A DNA stretch of 6,460 nt from contig JACKEQ010000088.1 of NCBI GenBank assembly GCA_020632885.1, positions 1 through 6,460 of the forward strand, given 5' to 3'. The notes under the pieces were generated by a model. It did not search any database. It was not told the DNA's origin and was given only the letters and a program-made list of their open reading frames with translations. Within the stretch, counting starts at the first letter, position 1, and each line of letters begins with the position of its first letter. The stretch is from Alphaproteobacteria bacterium. Lineage in GTDB: Bacteria; Myxococcota_A; UBA796; GCA-2862545. Shown piece after piece: positions 1-5,570 of this stretch. A program made the translations under genes and the position numbers.

Positions 1-620
1 TTCTGCAGGAACCGGTCTTTCGCGCGCTCCGCGGCACGCGCCCGCTCCGCCGCACGGGCGAACGCCGCCACCATCCGGGAGAGCACGAGCCCGAGCCCGA
101 ACACCCCGAGCCCGCCGGAGAGCGCCTGGGGCACGATCTCCAGGACGTCGCCGAGCAGCGGGTGGGGACGGTAGAGCTCGCGGGCGAACAGGGTGACGGG
201 GAACAGGGCGGCGGCCGCAGCCACCAGGCGGGTGCCCCCGAGGCCCGCCACCTCGCCCGAGATCACGATGCAGAGCGCCGCGAGCCCGAGCAGGTTGCTC
301 GAACCGGCCGGCGTCTCGAAGGCCACGGTGCCCACGCAGAGCAGCACGGTGGCGGCGAAGAACGGCCGGAGCACGTCGTGGCCGGCCCGGTGACGCTGGC
401 GGATCGCGAGCATCGCGATCCCACCGACCGCGTAGCAGGCCGCAGCCGCGTACAGGAACGGGTCGTCCATCGTGTACGCCTGGACGGCGTCGACCACGGC
501 GGACGGCAGCGTGAGCACGCCCAGCACGAGCGAGACGGCGTCCACGGCGGCGCCCCGGAAGGCCGCCACGGCATCGTCGTCCGCGTGGGAGGGAAGGTTC
601 GTCGGGTACCTGGCGGGCAC
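1..620 (-). CDS. Probable sensor histidine kinase, N-terminal membrane sensor part (partial, cut by the window edge)
   Basis: This frame is open from a GTG at 618-620 to the left edge, giving 206 codons. Residues 1-22 are polar. About six hydrophobic segments follow (roughly 26-46, 56-73, 86-101, 109-127, 132-146 and 160-182). Next comes a charged Ala/Arg/Glu helix (188-202) ending in AERAKDRFLQ; the two remaining bases, AA, allow Asn or Lys next. That ending is the typical entry to a HisKA dimerisation domain, in which (A/K)xRFLxNxSHE leads to the phosphorylated His. I therefore infer a multi-pass membrane sensor kinase whose HisKA and ATPase domains lie outside the window. The membrane part matches no named sensor domain that I recognise. 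The frame stays open upstream of 620, but extending it would invade the opposite-strand SUI1 gene, so GTG 620 is the best start. There is no clear Shine-Dalgarno, and a -10-like TATCCT lies 5 bases upstream, which could mean a leaderless transcript. The gene is divergent from the operon at 681. A different cytoplasmic output domain cannot be excluded. Confidence 0.72.
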   Translation of the reverse strand, partial: MPARYPTNLPSHADDDAVAAFRGAAVDAVSLVLGVLTLPSAVVDAVQAYTMDDPFLYAAAACYAVGGIAMLAIRQRHRAGHDVLRPFFAATVLLCVGTVAFETPAGSSNLLGLAALCIVISGEVAGLGGTRLVAAAAALFPVTLFARELYRPHPLLGDVLEIVPQALSGGLGVFGLGLVLSRMVAAFARAAERARAAERAKDRFLQ

Positions 621-631
621 GCTACAGGATA

Positions 632-646
632 GCCCGGAACCCGGGC
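632..646. promoter_or_regulatory. Perfect inverted repeat, candidate operator
   Basis: GCCCGG-AAC-CCGGGC is a perfect 6-bp inverted repeat with a 3-base centre. It abuts the -10-like TATCCT of the minus-strand kinase gene, within what would be its -10/-35 spacer. A dimeric regulator bound here could block that promoter. In DNA this GC-rich, short palindromes arise by chance, and no cognate regulator is present in the window, so the operator role is inference only. Confidence 0.25.
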
Positions 647-669
647 CGCCCGTCGCGGTCGGACGATCG

Positions 670-675
670 AGGAGG
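670..675 (+). promoter_or_regulatory. Strong Shine-Dalgarno for the SUI1 gene
   Basis: AGGAGG, a full match to the anti-Shine-Dalgarno, lies 5 bases before ATG 681. It fixes the start of the SUI1 gene and is the only strong ribosome binding site in the operon. The downstream genes rely on weaker sites and on overlap coupling. Confidence 0.8.
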
Positions 676-680
676 GCACG

Positions 681-1013
681 ATGGGCAGCTTCGGAGACCT
701 GCTCCGGGCGAAGGGATTCGAGCACAGCGGTGCGCCCGACACCCCACCCGAGCCCGAGCCGCCGCCAGAGCCCGGAGCCCGCTTCGCCCACCGTGTGGTC
801 GTCCGGGTCTCCCGCAAGGGGCGCGGGGGCAAGACCGTCACCGAGATCCAGGGTGTGCTCCTGGAGCGCGACGAGACCGCGAAGGCCCTGAAGAAGGCCC
901 TGGGCGTGGGCGCGCGCGAGGAGGACGAGCTGGTCGTCGTGCAGGGCGATCAACGCGAGCGCGTGGCCGCGTGGCTCGAGCAGCAGGGGGCGAAGAAGGT
1001 CGTGCGTGGCTGA
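681..1013 (+). CDS. yciH: SUI1/eIF1-like translation factor, YciH family
   Basis: This 110-residue protein has the SUI1 (eIF1) fold signature. Residues 45-59 read RKGRGGKTVTEIQGV, the conserved basic-loop and beta-strand motif. Residues 70-103 hold the second conserved part, from LKKALGVG to VVQGDQRERVAAWLEQQG. Eukaryotic and archaeal eIF1 promotes accurate start-codon selection on the small ribosomal subunit. Bacterial YciH is the homologue, with a reported effect on initiation fidelity and a poorly defined physiological role. Total length is normal for YciH. Residues 1-18 form a short lead and 19-32 a Pro/Glu-rich linker (alternating P and E) before the domain. The start at ATG 681 is supported by AGGAGG 5 bases upstream. 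The stop overlaps the DUF58 start by 8 bases, so the gene heads the envelope operon. Family assignment is confident; any functional tie to the downstream genes is inference. Confidence 0.92.
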   Translation: MGSFGDLLRAKGFEHSGAPDTPPEPEPPPEPGARFAHRVVVRVSRKGRGGKTVTEIQGVLLERDETAKALKKALGVGAREEDELVVVQGDQRERVAAWLEQQGAKKVVRG

Positions 1014-2268
1014 CGTCCTCCGCGGCCTGCACCGCCTGTTCCCGCTCACGGCGACCGGCTTCGTGGCCCTCGCGGTGGCGGTTCCGGCCCTGTGGATCGT
1101 GGGCATCGGGCACGTCGACCACGTGCTGGTCGTCGCGGGCGCCGCAGCGCTCCTCCTCCTGCTCGGCGCGCTCGTCATCACGTTCGTCGGCGCGCTGCAC
1201 GCCCGGCGGGCGCTGGCCTCCGCAGAGCCCCGGACGGTCCGGCTCGTGGCGGGCACGCCCGGACCCACGGGGGTCACCTATGCCACCCCCCTCTGGCTGC
1301 CCCTCCTGGACGTGCGCTGGACGGTGGCCCACCCCGATGTCGAGGTGCGGCTGGTGCCGCGCGGGCGCACGCTCCACGAGCAGTGGACCGCGAAGCGACG
1401 CGGGCGTCCGGACCGTGTCGTGCGAACCGTGCGGGTGGGCGACGCGTTCGGGCTCTGCGCGATCGACCTGCGCCTCGAGGCCCCGCTGGACGCCCTCGTG
1501 CTGCCCGCCGAGGGCGCGCTCCGCCGAGTGGAGGTGGTCCAGGGTCTGGCGGCCGGCGACCAGATCGCCCACCCCGAGGGCAGCCCGGTGGGCGACCTCC
1601 AGGACATGCGGCAGTACGGGGCGGGAGACCCCATCCGGTACGTGCTCTGGAAGGTCTTCGCGAAGTCCCGCACCCTGATGGTGCGCACGCCCGAGCGGGC
1701 CCTGGCGCCCGTCACCCGGACCGCCGCGTACCTCGTGGCCGGGCGGCACGACCAGGCCGCCGCGGGGACGGCACGAACGGCCGTGGAGTGCGGTGCGCTC
1801 GGGGCGGAATGGGTGTTCGGGTGCGACGGCACGAGCACCGTCATCCGCGACCGCAAGGACCTCCTGCCCCTCCTGCTCGCCTCCGCCGAGCACCCGCTCG
1901 ACCAGGGCGGCACGGGGCTGCCCGCCTTCCTGGAGAGTGCGGAGGACCCCCGCCGCATCGTGGTCTTCGCGCCCGCCGTGGGCGGTCCCTGGGTCGACCG
2001 GGTGCTCGGCCTCGCCCGGTCGCGGGAGGTGGAGCTCGTGCTCTGCGCGGACCGCATCGTGCCCGCACGGCCACGCCTGGACGTCCGCACGCTCGTGCTG
2101 CGCCCCGAGGCCGCCGGTCGGCCGGGCGAGGTGGTCGTCGACAAGGGCGAGCTCGGCCGCCTGGTCACCCGCGTCGCGGGGGTCCGGGACGTGCGCGTCG
2201 TGGACCGGCAGGCGGGCGTGGTGTTCGCGGGGGCCCACATCGCGGCCCTCGCACGGGGGGCGGCATGA
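1006..2268 (+). CDS. DUF58 domain membrane protein
   Basis: This 420-residue protein has two N-terminal membrane helices (about 16-35 and 39-64) in a hairpin, then a soluble, presumably cytoplasmic, remainder. Residues 196-217 carry the DUF58 signature: G196-D, R202-x-Y204, G207-D208, R211 and W215-K216, matching the family pattern G-(D/E)-x3-hR-x-Y-x2-GD-x2-R-x-h-x-W-K. A VWA-like beta-alpha region follows, including the hydrophobic strand RRIVVFAPAVGG near 315-327. DUF58 proteins are typically encoded beside MoxR ATPases and are thought to be their partners or clients at the membrane. The VWA metal motif DxSxS is not seen where I would expect it after the signature (around 240-255, YLVAGRHDQAAAG), so metal binding may be lost. 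Start GTG 1006 has GAAGAAGGT about 5 bases upstream and overlaps the SUI1 stop by 8 bases. The stop overlaps the next ATG by 4 bases. Domain call strong; biochemical role unknown. Confidence 0.9.
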   Translation: MADVLRGLHRLFPLTATGFVALAVAVPALWIVGIGHVDHVLVVAGAAALLLLLGALVITFVGALHARRALASAEPRTVRLVAGTPGPTGVTYATPLWLPLLDVRWTVAHPDVEVRLVPRGRTLHEQWTAKRRGRPDRVVRTVRVGDAFGLCAIDLRLEAPLDALVLPAEGALRRVEVVQGLAAGDQIAHPEGSPVGDLQDMRQYGAGDPIRYVLWKVFAKSRTLMVRTPERALAPVTRTAAYLVAGRHDQAAAGTARTAVECGALGAEWVFGCDGTSTVIRDRKDLLPLLLASAEHPLDQGGTGLPAFLESAEDPRRIVVFAPAVGGPWVDRVLGLARSREVELVLCADRIVPARPRLDVRTLVLRPEAAGRPGEVVVDKGELGRLVTRVAGVRDVRVVDRQAGVVFAGAHIAALARGAA

Positions 2269-4523
2269 TCGAGCCCGTGCTGGAGCCGTCCTGGTACGAC
2301 CGCGCGGTCAAGGGCCTCGCCCATCCGGTGCGGGCGGCCGCCTGGGTCCTGGCCCTCGGGGTCGTCGCAGGGCCCTACGGCGGCGCGAGCTGGGTGGCGA
2401 CAGCGGGGTTCGCGGCGCTCCTCGGCATCGGCATCGGGGAGGGCGTCGCGCGCTCGCGTCTGCGCCTCCCGGCCGCCCTGGCGGGGATCGCGGTCCTCTG
2501 GCTCGGCCCGCTCCTGCTGCAGACGGTGGCCACCCGCTACGCTCTGCTGCCCGAGGCGTTCGGCCCGGTCGGCACGTTCTGGGCCTCCCTGCTGCTCGGG
2601 CTCGGCGGGAGCGTGCTCGCGGGCCTCGCCACCCTGCGGCTCCTCGCCCACCGCGGCCCCGCCTTCGAGGTCGTGGAGCTCGCCACCCTCGGCGGTCTGC
2701 TGGCCAGCGCGGTCGCCGCCCACCGCGACGGCAGCATCGCGCGTCCGCTGTGGCTCTCGGATCTCTCGTGGTCCTTCGGCGTGGACCCCGGGCGCGTGCT
2801 CTTCGCGGGAGGTGCCGTGCTCACCGCCCTCCTCGCGGGCCTGCTCCTGCTGGGCAGCGAGCGGCGCAAGCCCGCGGTGGGTCTGCTCGTGCTCCCCGTG
2901 CTCGCGGCCCTCGCCCTGCTGCTGGCGACGCGCCTGCCCGGCCTCGAGCCCCCCGATCCCCAGGAGGCCCTCGGCATGGGCGCGATGGGCGAGGAGGAGC
3001 CGCAGGACGGCCAGGCGTCCCAGGGCCAGGGGAACCCGTCGGAGGGCCAGGGGGGGCAGTCGGAGGACGGCGAGGGGAAGGGTGCACAGTCCGACGAGCC
3101 GCCCGACCCCATGAACCCTCCGTCCGGCGCGTCCGGTCCGCCGCAGCCGGTGGCGGTGGTCCTGCTCGACGACGACCACGTGCCGCCGTCCGGCTACTGG
3201 TACCTCCGTCAGGACGTGCTCCCCGCGTTCAACGGCACGCGGATGGTCCCCTCCGAGGTCACGGGCACCCACATCGACGTGCTCGACCACTTCCCCACCC
3301 AGGCCGAGCAGGTGGACGTCGCCCCGAGCGCTCTCCGGCATCCCGTGCGGGGCTCGGTGTCCCTGCTGGTCGACCACCCGACCCCCTTCGCGCCCGCCTC
3401 CGCCGTGGCGTTCGCGCCCCGCGGGAACCCCGACCCCGCGCGGTTCAAGCGGTCCTACAGCTTCGCCAGCAGCGCGCTGTTCAAGCCCTACGACGCCCTG
3501 CTCCCCCTCCCGGCGGGCGACCCCACCTGGGACCCCGCGCTGCGCGCGCACTACCTCGAGGCCCCCGACGACCCCCGCTACCAGGAGCTCGCGGACCGCA
3601 TCCTGGCCGACCTGGAGGCCCAGCTCGCCGACCGGCTCGTGCCCGGCGACCCCCTGCCGCCCGTGCTGAAGGCGGTCGCCGTGGTGAAGCACATCGGCGA
3701 CAACATGCAGTACACGAAGCGCGAGCGGCACGCGGGGGTCCCGGACCCCACGGCCGACTTCCTGTTCGGCAACATGAAGGGCTACTGCGTGCACACGGCC
3801 CACGCCTCCGTGTACCTCTGGCGCAAGCTCGGCATCCCGTCTCGCGTGGCGACCGGGTACGCCGTGGAGGAGGACCGCCGACGGGGCGGCACGCTCATCG
3901 TGATGAACGGCGACGCGCACGCGTGGCCCGAGCTCTACCTGGAGGGGGCGGGCTGGGTTCCCCTCGACGTGGCACCCGCCGTGGACCTCGACCAGTCCAC
4001 CGCGCGTCCGCCCGACGAAGAGGAGCTGCGGGCCCTCGGCGACCTCGCGCGCCGCCGGGTGGACCTGCCCGGCCCCGTGCCCGACCGGTCGTGGATCTGG
4101 GCCTGGATCGGATGGTCTGCCACGGGCCTGTTCGTGATGGTGGTCGTCGGGGTGCTCGGTCTGCACGGGCTCGTGAAGGCCTGGCGCCGCTCGGCACCGA
4201 TGTTCGCGGCCCCGCCGAGCCTCGCCCGCGTGGGCTACCGCGCGGCCCTCGACGCCCTCACGGACGCCGGCATCACCCGCACGCCCGGAGAGACCCGGGA
4301 GGCCTTCGCGCGCCGGCTGCCCGAGCTGCCCGCGCTCCAGGCGCTCACCGACCTCCACCTGCGCGGCACCCTCGGGCGTCCGGCAGACGGCGACCCGGAG
4401 CGCGACCGCGTCGTCTGGACCGGCCAGCTGGCCCGGCTGAAGCACGAGCTGCGCACCGTGACCCCGCTCTGGCGGCGTCTCCTCGGCCTCCTCGACCCCA
4501 CCACCCCCTACCGCACCCGCTAG
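2265..4523 (+). CDS. Multi-pass membrane transglutaminase-like protein (TgpA type, with DUF4129-like tail)
   Basis: This 752-residue protein begins with about seven hydrophobic segments (residues 22-222). A Gly/Gln/Glu/Pro-rich linker follows (228-295), then an extracytoplasmic region and a transglutaminase-like domain. A late membrane helix (611-634) leads to a cytosolic tail (643-752). The catalytic Cys-His-Asp triad appears intact: C508 in MKGYCVHTA, H552 in GDAHAWPELY and D568 in GWVPLDVAP. The stretch 311-326 (YWYLRQDVLPAFNGTR) resembles the TgpA segment just after the membrane part. The tail with PGETREAF (674-681) resembles DUF4129. Such proteins are thought to act as transglutaminases or proteases on envelope proteins; the substrate is unknown. 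The frame is open back to 1092, but ATG 2265 forms an ATGA overlap with the DUF58 stop, and upstream in-frame sequence lies inside DUF58, so 2265 is the start. Length suits TgpA-like proteins. An odd point is CVH where many relatives have CEH. Confidence 0.9.
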   Translation: MIEPVLEPSWYDRAVKGLAHPVRAAAWVLALGVVAGPYGGASWVATAGFAALLGIGIGEGVARSRLRLPAALAGIAVLWLGPLLLQTVATRYALLPEAFGPVGTFWASLLLGLGGSVLAGLATLRLLAHRGPAFEVVELATLGGLLASAVAAHRDGSIARPLWLSDLSWSFGVDPGRVLFAGGAVLTALLAGLLLLGSERRKPAVGLLVLPVLAALALLLATRLPGLEPPDPQEALGMGAMGEEEPQDGQASQGQGNPSEGQGGQSEDGEGKGAQSDEPPDPMNPPSGASGPPQPVAVVLLDDDHVPPSGYWYLRQDVLPAFNGTRMVPSEVTGTHIDVLDHFPTQAEQVDVAPSALRHPVRGSVSLLVDHPTPFAPASAVAFAPRGNPDPARFKRSYSFASSALFKPYDALLPLPAGDPTWDPALRAHYLEAPDDPRYQELADRILADLEAQLADRLVPGDPLPPVLKAVAVVKHIGDNMQYTKRERHAGVPDPTADFLFGNMKGYCVHTAHASVYLWRKLGIPSRVATGYAVEEDRRRGGTLIVMNGDAHAWPELYLEGAGWVPLDVAPAVDLDQSTARPPDEEELRALGDLARRRVDLPGPVPDRSWIWAWIGWSATGLFVMVVVGVLGLHGLVKAWRRSAPMFAAPPSLARVGYRAALDALTDAGITRTPGETREAFARRLPELPALQALTDLHLRGTLGRPADGDPERDRVVWTGQLARLKHELRTVTPLWRRLLGLLDPTTPYRTR
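2946..3149 (+). other. Low-complexity Gly/Gln/Glu/Pro linker within the transglutaminase protein
   Basis: Residues 228-295 are acidic and low in complexity. A GQ-rich core lies at 249-265 (repeated GQ pairs, such as GQGN and GQGG) and a Pro/Gly/Ser-rich end at 279-295. It joins the last N-terminal membrane helix to the catalytic half and probably acts as a flexible extracytoplasmic spacer. The DNA includes a run of seven G at 3050-3056 and repeated CCAGG units. Confidence 0.7.
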
Positions 4524-4535
4524 GTGAGCCCCTTG
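4521..4535 (+). promoter_or_regulatory. Stop/start junction with embedded Shine-Dalgarno, start of MoxR ambiguous
   Basis: The transglutaminase stop TAG (4521-4523) is followed directly by GTG (4524). The same bases spell AGGTG (4522-4526), a partial Shine-Dalgarno, 6 bases before an in-frame TTG (4533). Translation of MoxR could start at GTG 4524, with no site upstream and relying on termination-reinitiation, or at TTG 4533, three codons later. The protein differs by only three residues. Confidence 0.5.
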
Positions 4536-5570
4536 AACGAAGAGCACGACCAGTCCCGCCACATCACCCACGAGCTCGCCCCGCCGATCACCACGCTCGA
4601 CGGCGCGAAGGACGTGATCGAGCGCCTGCGGTCGCGCCTCGTGCGCTCCGTCGTGGGTCGCGACGAGGTCATCGACCTCGTCATCACCGCCCTCCTCGCG
4701 GACGGGCACGTGCTGCTCGAGGACTTCCCGGGGTCCGGCAAGACCACCCTCGCCAAGGCGCTCGGCGACTGCATCGTCGACGACAAGCCCGACGACGAGA
4801 TCGTCACCATCCGCCGCATCCAGTTCACCCCGGACCTCCTGCCCGGCGACGTGACGGGCACCACGATCTTCGACCCCAACACGAACCGCTTCTTCTTCCG
4901 GCCGGGACCGATCTTCGCCCACATCGTGCTGGCCGACGAGATCAACCGCACCTCGCCCAAGGTGCAGTCCGCCCTGCTGGAGGCCATGGCCGAGAAGCAG
5001 ACCACCGTGGACAACCGCACGCGCCAGCTCGACGCGTTCTTCTTCGTCATCGCCACCCAGAACCCGCTGGACCTCGCGGGCACGTTCCCGCTGCCGTCCG
5101 CGCAGCTCGACCGGTTCCTGTTCAAGATCCGGATGACGCACATCAGCCGCGACGCCGAGCTCGCGCTGCTGAAGAGCCTCGACAGCGTCACGCGCGGCGC
5201 GGGCGACGCCATCCCCCGCGTCACGCGCACCGAGGTGCTGGACGCCCGGAAGGTCGTCAAGGAGCAGGTCCACATCGCGCCCGCCATCCACGAGGCGCTG
5301 GTGGACATCGCGGACGCGACGCGGACGACGGACCGGGCGCTCCAGGGGGTGTCCACCCGCGCCCTCGTCCTGATGCTGCCCGCCCTGCAGGCCCGGGCTC
5401 TGGCGAAGGGCCGGGACTTCGTGAGCAGCGACGACATCGCCGTGCTCGCGCCCTACGTCTTCGCCCACCGGCTCGAGCTCGCGCCCGGCAGCGGCTCCGC
5501 CGAGGACGTCGTGAAGGAGTGCTGCGCACGCGCCCTCGAGGGCCTCTCCCGGAAGACCCTGAAGCGATGA
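4524..5570 (+). CDS. MoxR-family AAA+ ATPase
   Basis: This 348-residue cytoplasmic ATPase shows all the core MoxR features. Walker A is PGSGKTT (69-75), Walker B is IVLADEINR (134-142) with D138-E139, and sensor 1 is ATQNP (177-181). The family motif GTFPLPSAQLDRFLF spans 186-200, and a sensor-2 region around STRA (277-280) lies in the C-terminal helical lid. Length is usual for MoxR. These ATPases are believed to act as hexameric chaperones that activate or remodel VWA/DUF58 partners, consistent with the DUF58 gene two positions upstream. Walker A is the GSGKT form rather than the GLAKT variant common in the family. GTG 4524 directly abuts the preceding stop; TTG 4533 is an alternative start. 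The stop overlaps the next ATG by 4 bases. The family call is very secure; the client is inferred. Confidence 0.95.
   Translation: MSPLNEEHDQSRHITHELAPPITTLDGAKDVIERLRSRLVRSVVGRDEVIDLVITALLADGHVLLEDFPGSGKTTLAKALGDCIVDDKPDDEIVTIRRIQFTPDLLPGDVTGTTIFDPNTNRFFFRPGPIFAHIVLADEINRTSPKVQSALLEAMAEKQTTVDNRTRQLDAFFFVIATQNPLDLAGTFPLPSAQLDRFLFKIRMTHISRDAELALLKSLDSVTRGAGDAIPRVTRTEVLDARKVVKEQVHIAPAIHEALVDIADATRTTDRALQGVSTRALVLMLPALQARALAKGRDFVSSDDIAVLAPYVFAHRLELAPGSGSAEDVVKECCARALEGLSRKTLKR

Larger units (their letters stand above)
621..680. promoter_or_regulatory. Divergent intergenic region between kinase gene and SUI1-led operon
   Basis: These 60 bases separate two divergent starts (GTG 620 on minus, ATG 681 on plus), so promoters for both directions probably lie here or reach into the flanking coding ends. 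For the minus gene a -10-like TATCCT is visible (plus-strand AGGATA at 626-631), with no good -35 upstream of it. For the plus operon I see a strong Shine-Dalgarno but no convincing promoter. No terminator is visible. Confidence 0.55.

Noticed and set aside
162..632. Plus-strand open frame opposite the sensor kinase gene
   Set aside because: Its translation is Gly/Arg/His/Glu-rich without motifs. The minus frame gives membrane helices and a HisKA entry, so this is a shadow.
838..2238. Minus-strand open frame of 466 codons antisense to SUI1 and DUF58
   Set aside because: It is a composition-driven mirror frame, with an Arg/Pro/His-rich translation and no motifs, fully covering well-supported sense genes.
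1092..2264. Upstream in-frame extension of the transglutaminase gene
   Set aside because: The translation here is Arg/Gly/Pro/Ala junk lying in another frame of the DUF58 gene. ATG 2265 with its ATGA overlap is the natural start.
1278..5468. Very long minus-strand open frame (1396 codons) antisense to DUF58, transglutaminase and MoxR
   Set aside because: It is in exact codon register with the transglutaminase and MoxR genes, so a stop would need sense codons TTA, CTA or TCA, which this GC-rich genome avoids. Its translation is low-complexity His/Arg/Gly/Glu-rich with no domain, while the sense frames have clear families.
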